From positions 124,001 through 188,000 of the forward strand of contig JABMLP010000002.1 of NCBI GenBank assembly GCA_013176395.1: a stretch of 64,000 nucleotides of DNA, given 5' to 3'. The translations under genes and the position numbers were made by a program. This DNA is from Venturia oleaginea (Eukaryota > Ascomycota > Dothideomycetes > Venturiales > Venturiaceae). Under the pieces are notes generated by a model. That model did not search any database. It was not told the origin of the DNA and was given only the letters and a program-made list of their open reading frames with translations. Shown in pieces: positions 23,774 through 34,414 of this stretch; position 1 is the first letter of the stretch; every line of letters begins with the position of its first letter.

Positions 23774-24906
23774 ATGAGCGTGGGTCTTGCCTCTCGGTAT
23801 GTTCTTTGCCTTTACCATTCACTGACATCTATTCGTTTTGGGGGACTCGGCGACAGTGCGCACGGCTTTCGACCAAGTCAGAAACCCCCACGTTTCGACG
23901 TTGGATGTCCTGAGCTCGTTTGTTTTGGCCCCGTTCAAGCAGGACAATGATGCCGTGGCATACTTTGTTGTCTCCTGGATAATCGGGGCTATGTTGAAAT
24001 CAACCGCACACGTGGATATATTCCCAGCATCATATATGGGAGAGAAAGACCGATGGCATGCAGAATCAGACAGCAAATGGGCTTGACACGTTCGTTGCCG
24101 AGTTCATCTGGTCTCTTCTCCGTGTCAAGATTGCGGAAATCCCCAAGTCCGAAGCGCTTAGGAACTTCTTCTCCACGTCATGTGATGCTGATAAATGCAC
24201 GTCATCCGACCATTTGCCCGGAAGTATGAAGGCCGCCGTTAGTTTTGCACGCTCGAACCATTGCACCACGGTCGTCGGTGTCAGGTTGATTGACCTTGCT
24301 GCTTGTGAGGCCAAAAAGGTCGGCTATGTCTCCTTCGCACACGACTTCATCATAGCCATTGGCCCCACAGGTTTCCGACTTTGGCACGCTTCAGGGACCC
24401 AACGCAAACCAGAATTTACCCTTCGATGATATCTGCAAACTAGTAGAGCCATGTGGCGCCTAGGAACTCTGCAAAATACAGCCAAATTTTCCTCGCTATG
24501 GAGAGATCTCGTGGCGAAACGGTCACCGCACAAATTCGACGACCAACGCAATCAAGCGTATAAGGACCTTTTCGACATTGATCTTTTAAAGATATCCAAG
24601 GATCTTAACCTCCCCATCGTACCCGAATTCAAGCCTCTAGTACGTGTCCATCAACTCCGTAAAATTGGGCCGAAAGACATTGCTCAGTTCAACTGGGTCG
24701 AAAACTCCTCCGATAGCGAGTCCTCTGCGGGTTTTAGTAAAGGTTTAGCACAAATGCCGACGGTAGAGGAAGTAAAGGAGGCAGCAAATCCACCACGGCG
24801 CCTGTCGCAGAAGTACCCCGCTTCGAAGTTGGATGCCAGATTGGAGACGGGCCAGTTGTCTGGCCGGAGCCACAGGGGTTTGGTACACCATTGGCACGGA
24901 CAATAA
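23774..24906 (+). pseudogene. Broken second member (B) of the uncharacterised family
   Basis: Similar in order and motif to the gene at 10100-11316: a helical start, then TTVVGVRLIDLAA, SFAHDFIIAIGPTG, FRLWHASG, NQAYKDLFDIDLLK and VPEFKPLVRV. It is damaged at least twice: at about 24083 the frame must shift by one base between SDSKWA and LDTFVAEF, and TGA at 24427-24429 interrupts the frame, which stays open on both sides. A plausible first exon is 23774-23796 spliced to 23882 (MSVGLAS|RNPHVST), but this is uncertain. The tail after about 24720 is not shared with A. I call it a pseudogene; function unknown as for A. Confidence 0.75.
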
Positions 24907-24914
24907 GTGTCGAT

Positions 24915-25640
24915 ACTGGACGCGACGCTGTCAGGATTGCAGAAGAGGGGAATGATAAAGAGAAGGGTCCTGCGCGTAGGTTTAGGCGAACAAAAAGCTC
25001 GCGTTATCGAATGGCTGGTACTTTCCCATGCTATGGGGTTTTGTTGGGGATTGGCGATTGTTGGTTTGTTTTGAAATTGCGCAAGTTGGAATCGATATTG
25101 ATAAGCCTCTGGCGAAGTTGGGTTTGTAAATTGTCGGGAATTTATCCCGACGCTATCAGAATTATAGAGGAGGGAATGATGAAGAGGGGGGTCTTACGCT
25201 TAGGCTTAGGCGAATAAGGAGCTTAACTTATTGAGTTGCCTGCATTTTCTTCGAAAATAGCGATTGTTGGCTTGTTTTTAGGTCTTTTATATTGGGATCG
25301 ATATTAATAATTTTCTCGCGAGCTTGGGTTTGTGAATTGCCGGAAAATTATCGACCTTGATCTTGATTTGGGGGATGTTTATGGGAGATGTATACTGTAT
25401 ATATCTTTTGGCTTCTGGAAAGGACGAGCGATGTTGATATAGTCTCGTTGTATACTATTGATAATTTTCTAGCGAGCTTGACTTTGTAAATTGCCGGAAA
25501 TTTGTCGATGTTGATCTCGGTTCGGGGGATGTCATTAACGATGTATGTTTGTTTCACGTCTAGAAAGGACGAGGCGATGATGATATAGCCTCCTTGTATA
25601 CTACGGAGGCTCGATTTCATTACGAGGTATTCATATCTCG
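24915..25640. repeat. Nested degenerate tandem duplications
   Basis: Two tandem pairs. A segment from about 24918 recurs from about 25150 (period roughly 230 bp), recognisable by CGACGCTRTCAGRATT, GCGATTGTTGGYTTGTTTT and TCGATATTRATAA. A second segment from about 25353 recurs from about 25507 (period roughly 155 bp), with GGAAAGGACGAGSCGATG-like and CTCCTTGTATACTA-like cores. Differences between copies are mainly G/A and C/T transitions, including TGCA to TATA changes, as repeat-induced point mutation would leave. No gene is seen. Confidence 0.7.
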
Positions 25641-26536
25641 ATTGATACCAATAATCTTTTGGCAAGATTTATTTCCAATTTTTTAAAAAAGTAGCGATAT
25701 CGACCTCAATTTAGGTAGTACGAGCTATTTTAGATTATTTCTCCAAGGGCCCGGGGATTAGGAAGGCTACTTGATCTCTAGACGGGGAAAAAGGGGAAGC
25801 ATTGACTAAATAGTACGCCGTAGTACTTGTCTAAAAGAGCGAAGGTAAAGCTTACGAGAAAAACCACTACCCCTCTTCCTCTATCTTCTTCCTCTTCCTA
25901 ATCCTAATCCAAAAACAATCTACAAACTTGATTATCCCAAACCTCTCGTTTGAAAAGGCCGACCTTGGCGATTTTGAAAAGGCCCACCTCAACGATTCCA
26001 CTCCTACAACTGTCACTATCACTAACCCCACTCCAAAACCCTCCCCTCTTTTACTCCTTCTATTCACACCAACCCCCAAATCCCCTCACCAATTACCCAA
26101 CTAGATACCAACGCACTTCCTCCTACCAATCCACAAACCATCGGCTAGACCAATAATCGTAAACGGGTCTCTAGCTTAAAATACGATATCCGCCGGTAGA
26201 TACAACACCCCATCAAAAGCCCCCCAAACCAAAAAAAAAAAAAAAGGAGTGGCATAAATCCACCACCGAGATTCCTCAAGATTAATGAACGCAAGGGAAG
26301 AAGCTCAAAGCCACGGCATCGATAAAGCACGTCTCACTGGTCAAGAAAGGAAATGGCAAAGACAAGTGGTCCGCGCAGAAGAAAGAACAAGACAAACACT
26401 CAGCGACGTCACGAATGGAGAGAAATACAACAAAAATCGAATGAATAAAAGCACAGAAAGCACATAGCTTTCACAAAAAAAGACAAGTCAAAACCCCATT
26501 CAATACAATACAATGGTATCTACAGTCTCCCCTCCT
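25641..26536. other. Intergenic, no gene recognised
   Basis: About 900 bp downstream of the repeats and of MAK21's stop. Contains a run of about 16 A at 26230-26246 and many short C- or A-rich tracts. No conserved frame, no target-site duplication around the A run. Confidence 0.4.
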
Positions 26537-29355
26537 CTACACCCCCTCCTCCTCATCATCGTCATCTCCAATAAGCCTAGCGTAATCCTCCGCAGACGCA
26601 AAGGTAGGTAAACTCTTCATAGTCCTCTTCTTCTTCTTCTTCTCATCCCTCTCCTTCTTCCTAGCCGCCTTAATATCCGCCTCAGTAGCCTCATCAACAG
26701 GCACAGGAAGATAATCAGGCAGCTCGTCATCACTACCAACAAACGCATCCTCGTCTTCCGACTCCAACTCACCAAGTCCAACACCACCAGCATCAGACAC
26801 ATCGCCATCGTCAATCTCAGGCTCCGCATCACTAACTTCCTCATCGGAATCAAAGCCATGGAAAACAACGCCGTCCCCATCCTCCTCGTCTTCCCCACCA
26901 TCAAGACCTTCGATTTCATCGAGCTCATCGTCGCCATCGTCGTCCATGAATTCGCCCATGCCCAGTTCTTCGTCGTCGTCGAAGGCGCCATCATCGCCCT
27001 CAATCTCAGGTCTACTCCCCACAAGCGCTTTCCAAATCTCCTTCTCTTCATCGCCATCATCACTCCCCTCACTGCCTTCAACATCATCCACATCTTCATC
27101 GTCTTTATCTTTCTTGCCCTCCCTCCTCTTCTCCGCTCTACTCTTCCTCTTACCAGCAGTCTCAAAGTATTTATGGAAGAAGACTTCATCAGGCTTAACA
27201 TTGGCGGCTTTCATTTGCCAAAAGGCTTCGGAGTTGAGTGGTTCCTCATCTCTTCCACCAAAGCGGTCATGGATAAGGATATCGACACTCGCGGTACCAG
27301 CAAGCGGCTGCATGATGGATGAACCACGTAATCCAGAGGACTTTGAGCGCGCATTACGATAGATGAAGCGATCTAAGAAGTGGATCAGTGTAAAGGTCGT
27401 TGGATCAGGTTTGGTTTCCATCTTTTGACCCTCCAAAACGCGTTCGCTGAAAAGCGAAACAGAAGGATGGAAATGTGCCAAAAGTGGTATGAGATCCCAT
27501 ATACAACTCTTCTCAGCATTTGCATATTCAGGCTCACGTTTTCGCCCATTGTATGCATTCCTGACTTCCTCGGGTTGTCGATTTGGCGCCTTGACTTGAG
27601 ATAGTGGCACGCCTTCTTCTGGCACATCTTTGATGTTCTCCTCCTCGTCTTCGTGGTCATTGATTTCCGGGCTGGTAAACATGGACTCGATGCTTGGGAA
27701 CTGCTTGGCCAATTCGTTGATGAGGAAGAGGACACCGCATGCAAATGGCGGCTCGTGCATCGTGATAATTTGAAGGAGACGCTTGATGAAAGCCTTGACG
27801 CGCTTGAGGTTGATGTCTGCTTTGAGGGAGCGGTAAAGGAGGTTGAGGTACATGATTTGTTTCGAGGAGGTGAGGAGACGCGGATCCAATAATGATTCGT
27901 AGAGAGTCCTGTAGTAGCGATCCGCGGTATATTGTTTGCTCGCGGATATTTGTTGAATCAAGATGAGTGCCTGAACACTTGTGTTGAAATTTGATGAATG
28001 CGTGATGCGGAAGAGTGTATCTAGATGATTTTCGACCACACCGTCTGTGGCGTCGGCGAATGGGTATGCGCGATTGATTCCTGTGAGAATTTGGGCGATA
28101 ATTCGTTCTTTGAATTGGTCTTCTTGGTCTACGACAGCCTCTTGCAGCTTTGCCTTTTGTTTCGCGCGTTTGCCAGGGACACCCCCTCCTCCTTGCTGTT
28201 TCTCGGGTGGAACTACTTCGCCGCCTTTCGTGTCCCTCATGTGCTTGCCGCCTTTCAACAGTACAACAAACATACTAAAGTATATGTCGAGTAGCTTGCC
28301 TGCCACATCTGGTTCTTTCGAGTTGAGGACAGTCTGGTTGAGAGTGATAATGGCGTAGTACTTTGCGTGCGAACTCTGGCCAGGGCGAAATAGCAGTTCG
28401 GACTCGATGGCATCAACGATGATTTTCTTCATAAGAGGATGCGTGACTTGCAACTGCAAGAGCAAGTAGGATGCCCGCGATGCGACCTTGCGATCCGTGT
28501 CTCCTAATTTGTTCACCAACAACCGCAGAAGATTCTCTTCCTGCTCTGGCTTCTCTTTGAGCAATTCCCAAACGAAAGTGACAGCTCGGTTGCGTGCGTA
28601 CTCGACCTCGTCGTTGCACCAGCCTTCGAGGACCTTGAGGAGGTCAAAATAAGTGCGCTTCAGCCAGTCCTCGTACGCCCATGAAATTAGATGCACCCCT
28701 TTCAGACCATTTGGCAGCTTGTCGCCTTCTTTCCAATCGGCACCATCGCCTTGTAGAGCAGAGATAAGCGCGGGTTGCCGTCCAAAAGCGCGCAGTTTCC
28801 GCTCTGGGGGCAGCACAACGCCAGAGCCCAGCAAATCCTTCAAGGCACCCAAAGCCAGGATAGCTTGATTCCTGCTCTTTTTCCTTGCTAGACCCAGCAA
28901 ATTCTCAAAAGCCTTTATATTGTGCAGAGGAGATTCCTGAAGGACCAAAGTTAAGGCGGAGACCTTGTCTTCCAGCGTACCCGAAGCCATGATTTCCTTC
29001 AAGAATTTGTGCGAGGAGGTCTGCGAAAGATGTTCGGCGGCGTAGCGAGCATTTTCAGCTTCGAGGAGGGTGGTTGCATATTTGAGTAGTGCTTGGAGGA
29101 CCGATTGACGAGGTGTCGCGGGGTCGTCGTGTGGAGGGAGGAAGGTTGGGAGCTGAGCAGCATGCCAATCTGGGCACGGTGTAAATATCTGGTTGTGTTG
29201 TTAATGATTGTTATCATGGAGTAGGACGTCGATTCCCATACCAACAAGCTCTTCTTCTGCTTCTTCTTGTCCTTCTTGTTGGAGTCGCTAGCATTCTGTT
29301 TTGCTCTCTTGGCGGGCTCCTCACGACTCGAGGAGGCTGGTCGTTTCCTGTCCAT
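26537..29355 (-). CDS. MAK21: Ribosome biogenesis protein MAK21/NOC1 (CBF domain), 921 aa
   Basis: Nucleolar 60S-assembly factor (yeast Mak21/Noc1, human CEBPZ). Exon 1 29355-29242 and exon 2 29188-26537, with a 53-nt intron; splicing gives KKSLLIFTPCPDWHAAQLP, the conserved entry to the family. A Lys-rich nuclear-type N-terminus is followed by helical repeats, then the CBF/Mak21 domain (about 370-620: YYRTLYESLLDPRLL, INLKRVKAFIKRLLQI, ALLAHFHPSVSLF-like IPLLAHFHPSVSLFSERVL, LNSEAFW) and a very acidic C-terminal third ending in a Lys-rich patch and an Asp/Glu tail, all typical. An in-frame ATG at 29391 would add 12 residues; 29355 (MDRKRPASSS) looks more like relatives. Divergent to the synthetase gene across 313 bp. 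Confidence 0.95.
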
Positions 29356-29487
29356 GTTTGGTATTGGGTGATTGTGTTCCGTATCCCTCATGTATTGTGT
29401 TCCGAATTCCTCATGTATTCGTTCGTTGTCGAAGATTTTTTGAGATGGGCGATGGACCCTGGGAAGGTGCAGGGGTGGTCTCGAGGT

Positions 29488-29568
29488 GTGGCTTGAGTGG
29501 CTTGAGTGGCTTGAGTGGCTAGAGTGGCTAGAGTGGCTTGTGTGACTTGTGTGGCTTGTGTGGCTTGA
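29488..29568. repeat. 9-bp minisatellite (GTGGCTTGA) in the MAK21/synthetase promoter region
   Basis: Nine near-exact units of GTGGCTTGA with variants (GTGGCTAGA, GTGGCTTGT, GTGACTTGT) in the 313-bp spacer 29356-29668 that separates the two divergent start codons. Length changes here would alter the spacing of both promoters. No other motif is called in the spacer. Confidence 0.9.
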
Positions 29569-29668
29569 GCGCAGCGAGAAAAGTTACTCGAGAGGCGTAC
29601 GAGTATCATTCACACTAACCACTCCCTCAATCCAATGATATAGCCATTCTCGACCCTTCATTTGTCCC

Positions 29669-32447
29669 ATGTTTCGTTGCTCACTAGCTCGGGTGTGTCC
29701 ACGCAGACGAATATATCCTTGGCCGTCGCCAACATGGACCAGTCGCACTTCGCCATCATCAATTCAATCTTTTAGTACTTCATCAATTACTCAGAATAGA
29801 GAGAGATCCTCTGATGGCAACGAGTCTGCTCCAGCCGGAACAGATTTCGGCCACGGCAAAGTTCGTGATGCCATTTTACAACATCAATTTCTAGCTCCCT
29901 CCGCAGGCGGCATTACTCCGACCACGGGTCTGAAAGGTAACATCATGATGCCTTCCTGTGTTTTGTAACTCTGACAAATCTGTACCAGACGATCCTCACT
30001 CACTTCTTGTGCGTGCTGGCTACATTCGACAGGCCCATGCCGGTGTTTTTCATCTTCTCCCACTAGCTCTTAAGGTGCAGAGACGAGTAGAAGCTGGTTT
30101 ACAGATGATGATGCACAGTATAGGTAGTGTATGATACTGTATCCGTTGAGTATATAAGCTGACCATACCGAGATGCAAGCGAAGTTTCACTGTCTTCAAT
30201 TTCTTCAGAGACGCTGTGGAAACGAAGTGGACGGATTGACCAACCTCTTAAGGAGGGCCAGCATGAAGTCCGTTCTATCTCCATATGCTTGTATAGCTAG
30301 TACTAACACCGACCATACAGTTCATGACCATCCAGGATCGAAGGAAATCCGGTTTCATCCTGTCTCCTACTCACGAAGAAGAAATCACCAGCCTGGTCTC
30401 TGAAATGACGAATTCATACAAAGACTTTCCGCTTCGATTGTTTCAAATATGTACGTCCAGCATAGCTGCGTCCTGACTAAGCTCATGAGATAATTAGCCC
30501 GTAAATATCGTGACGAGTTGAGACCTCGCCAAGGCTTGCTCCGTACCAAGGAGTTCTTGATGAAGGACCTGTACACTTTCGATACCACTGAAAAAGCTGC
30601 ACTGGCTACGTACCAGTCAGTCCGCGCTGCATATAGGAAATTTTTCGAGGCACTCGGCGTGCCTTATGTCGAGGTAGAAGCATCGTCCGGCAACATGGGT
30701 GGATCTTTGAGTCATGAATACCATTTCCTTTCCCCACTGGGAGAAGACACCATAATCATTTGCGAGTCGTGTGGCTTTGCGGCAAATGAAGAGATCCTCC
30801 CAAAAAAGGTCGAAAATCAAGACAAGCACCAGTGTCCGCGATGCACTGGCAGCAACATCTCTACTCATCGCGCCATCGAGATAGGGCACACATTTCATCT
30901 TGGTACACGCTACACAGAACCGCTAGGTGTCTCAACTACCCTACCAACAACGGCACAATTATCAGCAACATCGAGCACCGAACCAGAGAGTCAAGCGAGC
31001 GACTCAAGCACACAAAGTAATAGCACTAGTCGAGTGCCGCTACAAATGGGATGCCATGGCATCGGCGTATCGAGACTGTTAGGGGCGGTAGCTGCCATGA
31101 CTGCTGATGAGAAAGGGCTCTCCTGGCCACCCGTGATGGCGCCATACCAAGTCGCGGTCGTTTTTGATGGCTCCACGCCGCCCAGTAATCCTGACTTCCC
31201 TAACATCATGAATGACTATCCATATTTCCTAGACCATATTGGCCACATTGGTTACAAGGGACCTTGGGGAAGTGCCGCCGTGGAACGCATTTCTATAGTG
31301 TTTGACGATCGAGACAAACCATTACCTTGGAAGCTCAAAGATGCCGATCTGACTGGCTATCCTGTCATCATCGTCGTTGGCAGGTCTTTCAATCAATCTG
31401 GAAAGTACGAAATTCAATGTCGAAGCGCGCCACAGTTGACCGTTACTTCCGATGCATTGACCACTTCAGTGCTTGATATCCTGAATGAAATCACGCCAAA
31501 AGCAGCCAGCGGGAGGAAACCCTGGCGTCCTGAAGCTTCTTTTCTTAGAAATCTCACTCAGGACAAGCTTGCTGCGTTGGGTTTTAAGTTTAACCCCTAC
31601 TACGACCCAGCGAACACCGGGAGTAGCAGCATCTTCACGAAATCTGGGCAGGAAGAGAAAGCTGTCACAGGGATGAGACCGACTCCGCCGCTAGCACAAA
31701 ACTCGGCCACGAAAGAAGAGCCAAAAGCCATAGCCGAGTCTGGTCAGTCTTTCAAAGTTGGTAAAACTGTGTGCCAGGTATGTGGGAAACGACGTAAGCT
31801 CCCACCTTATGTTCAGGCCTTGGTGCCGTAGTTGACAAGTTCTAGATCTCGGAAAGTGTAGGTGGAGTGAATCTTGGTCTTCTAAAGAAAACTTCCACGG
31901 AGGTGTGAAGGGATTCACCCCCTCGAATTCTCCTCACGATGCGAAGACGTCTGAGGCCAGCCCAGTTGGTCGAGAGAGGTTTTCGACCCATGAGCAAGAA
32001 GGATCTACGAGGCCGTTCAGCAATCGACCCGTAACTCAGCGCAATGACAACGTGAGCGGCGAACATGAGCGCCCAGATCTACGTTCGCAACCGATTGATT
32101 CAGAATCACCATACTCGATAAAGAACAGTAGAATGCGTGGATCGAAGAAGCAAATGAATATATACCAACTTACTGCCCGCGAAAAACGACAAGTCGAGCA
32201 TTCTTCACAAAATTTCGCCCAATATTCTCCTACTGAAGACAGTCAAGTACCTGGATATCCATCTCAGAAGACGGGGAAGTATGAAGCACCACCACCGCCG
32301 CCAGCGGCTCCTGTGCAGCCCGAGCCCGCATCTTCACATGCACCGGTTTTATCCCACGAACATTTACTTGAGCGTGTCGCTTTATTGGAACGATTGATGG
32401 CGTTGAAAGCCGAGGAAGATATGTTGAAGAAACAGGGTGGGAAGTGA
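29669..32447 (+). CDS. AIM10: Mitochondrial prolyl-tRNA synthetase with a zinc-knuckle C-terminal extension (841 aa)
   Basis: Class II prolyl-tRNA synthetase of the mitochondrial type (yeast AIM10). Six exons: 29669-29936, 29989-30123, 30173-30267, 30321-30450, 30498-31793, 31846-32447; every phase closes. The Arg-rich start MFRCSLARVCPRRRIYPW is a likely presequence. Then RAGYIRQAHAGVFHLLPL, LSPTHEEEIT, motif 2 YRDELRPRQGLLRTKEF (about 212-228), motif 3 GCHGIGVSRLLGA, and the anticodon-binding domain to about residue 535. Instead of stopping, the frame continues for some 305 residues: a linker, then a CX2CX3HX3C knuckle (CQVCGKRHLGKC, 635-646) created by the last splice, a disordered region with a Pro run, and a terminal Leu-rich helix. 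Exon 3's donor (GTCCGT) is weak. The extension is not known to me in this family. Confidence 0.9.
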
Positions 32448-32828
32448 AAGAATCGTCTCGGAATACCACGATGACGTGCACGTAGAGAACAGGATCTAGC
32501 AGGGCGTTTGATGTGGGTAGGTTAGTGGGAACTGTAATAAACGGAGTCCAGCATGTTCGGGGTCGTCTGCTAGCGTTTCTTGGGTGGGTCGGGAATGGAT
32601 TCGGGGTTTAGATGAAGGGGATATGGACGGATACAGGTACGTCAGGCACCCCCTCCGCTTCTGTAAAATATGTAGAGTATGTATGTTGTTGGCAGGACCG
32701 ATCCTCTACCATAAGGTAGGATAGATTTGTTAGACCTTGGTTGCTGTGTCGAATAACATCTACAACGTACTTCACAAGCGAGTGGGCCACCTCACAAACG
32801 TAAACCGCCTTCGTAACAACGTCGCGTA
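32448..32828. other. Intergenic, no gene recognised
   Basis: 381 bp between the synthetase stop and the transposase relic; holds the 3' flank of the former and possibly the left end of the relic. No terminal repeat could be placed. Confidence 0.4.
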
Positions 32829-33759
32829 ATGCCTCAACAACACGAAAAGCAGAAGATCTAAAAAGAAGGAGATATATTCCTTGCTATCTCAGATATCAAT
32901 TCAAAGCAAATCCAAAGCGAAAGACGCGCTGCAGTAATATATAGCGTACCTCGAACAACAGTACAACGCCGACGCGCCGGACAGCGCCCTCGACGCGAAT
33001 GCAAGCCGAACTCGAAGCGATTGACAAAGCTAGAAGAGGTGGTGGTTATAAAGCGTATTCTTAACGAAAGCTTACGCGGCCTACCGCCGTCGAAGGCCTA
33101 CGTACAAGATATGGCTGATAAACTACTAAGAGAGCGGGGTGGGAAGCCTGTTGGCAAGAACTGGGTTAACAACTTGGTAAAGCGTACGCCAGAGCTTACC
33201 ACCCGATGGAGCCGTCCATACGATCGCCAGCGAGCTGCCTGCGAAGACCCGGCGGTTATTATACCCTGATTCACACTTGTTCAGAGGATAAAGGCAGAGT
33301 ACGGTATCATAGACGAGGATACCTACAATTTTGATGAATCTGGCTTCTAAATAGGCAAGATATCGTCTCAGCTAGTCGTTACAGGCCCAGGATCCTCTGC
33401 AATTTCTATTGATGAGCAGGTCAGGAAGTTGAGTAAAGGCGCGCAGTAGATAGCACATGAAATGGTGTTGATGCACGAAGAAACAGCGCGCCTTCGAGAC
33501 GCAATTGAGGCAGTTACAAAGCGTAAGAGTCGCAAAAGGAGATATATACGGACTGAGCAGACCTTGACAGCTGGTGAAGTAACTGACTTAGTTACTATAA
33601 TGGAGGGTGGTAATCGTAACGATGGTGAGAAGCCTGCGAAGAGGGTACGTGGAGAGAGGCATTGCGGCCGTTGTGGCGAGACTGGGCATAACTCCCGCAC
33701 TTGTGAGGTTGAAATAGAGAATATGGATGATAGCGAAGCTTCTAAACAATATTATTCTA
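32829..33759 (+). pseudogene. Decayed Fot1/pogo-type transposase, different lineage
   Basis: A transposase remnant with several stops and a large deletion. It starts MPQQHEKQ at 32829; the DNA-binding block survives from 33021 (DMADKLLRERGGKPVGKNW), the first catalytic stretch reads YNFDESGF with a stop right after, the rest of the DDE core is missing, and the C-terminal part returns with KRKSRKRRYIR and a CCHC knuckle (CGRCGETGHNSRTC, about 33664-33708). It is clearly related to, but distinct from, the family at 4390 and 41651. Not functional. Confidence 0.8.
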
Positions 33760-33769
33760 TTCTATTTAA

Positions 33770-34221
33770 TGTTACGCTGAACGAGCAAAACAGAGTTATT
33801 CGGAAGTAGATTCAACACGAACTTAACGATAGGAGCCAATGTGCAGAACGAGTGTCACCCTGTGACTTGACTGTATTGACTGCAGAGGTTAAGTAAACCG
33901 TTGCATCTGCATTGATTGATTGATTGATTTTATCCTACTCGGTTGCAGCCGCTTAATCAGGCAGCTATGTCCGGTTAGGAGGACTTCATCAGACAGCCGA
34001 CACGTGATAGATTATATAATCCACCGCGCCCCACTTCGCCCCGTTCACTGAAACAAGACCAGCTGTCCCCTCCGTCCTCCCTCTTTTCCCTTAACCAGTA
34101 TCTCCAAATGCCCGCTGGCTCTTGTAGATACTGGTAATTCTGCTAGTATATCTGTGCTATGTAGACTCAAGAGACAATGCCTCGTGTTTCGCTATCCTTC
34201 TACCTACAGTCTCCCTCTAAT
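33770..34221 (+). repeat. Host repeat X, copy 1 left arm (LTR-like), interrupted by gypsy
   Basis: 452 bp that recur nearly identically at 58574-59036. It begins TGTT, contains a TGAT microsatellite (four units) and a promoter-like stretch CACGTGAT...TATATAATCC near 34003-34022, followed by C/T-rich sequence, so it resembles the U3-R of an LTR. It ends with CTAAT (34217-34221), the target duplication of the inserted gypsy element; X resumes at 39874. Its own coding part is not recognised. Confidence 0.8.
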
Positions 34222-34397
34222 TATTACGGGACGGTAGCTGGAAAGACGCAGCATACTCGTAGCCAAAGATTGTTTAGATTCAGTTAAAGAGTGAAGGTAT
34301 CTACAAACAGAGAATCTCAATGAGGTTCTTTCTCTATACTAGGCTCAATCAGGCTTAGGCTCTTAGCCTATACCAACCATGGGCCATGCCCATAACA
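34222..34397 (-). repeat. 3' LTR of gypsy copy 1 (176 bp)
   Basis: Same length and nearly the same sequence as the 5' LTR of copy 2 (59037-59212). Next to it, on the internal side, lies the polypurine tract. Confidence 0.95.
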
Positions 34398-34414
34398 TTA
34401 CCCCCCTCCTTACC
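34398..34414 (-). other. Polypurine tract of gypsy copy 1
   Basis: In element sense GGTAAGGAGGGGGGTAA directly abuts the 3' LTR, the expected primer site for plus-strand DNA synthesis. Confidence 0.85.

Noticed and set aside
26228..26246. A-run as the tail of a retroposon
   Set aside because: No target-site duplication, no upstream SINE or LINE sequence.
26858..27362. Ser- and Phe-rich open frames on the plus strand opposite the acidic tail of MAK21
   Set aside because: They are complements of GAN-rich acidic codons and have no independent support.
31905..32447. Separate gene for the Pro-rich C-terminal part of the synthetase
   Set aside because: It has no ATG at its start, and splicing 31793 to 31846 joins it in phase to the synthetase and completes a zinc knuckle.
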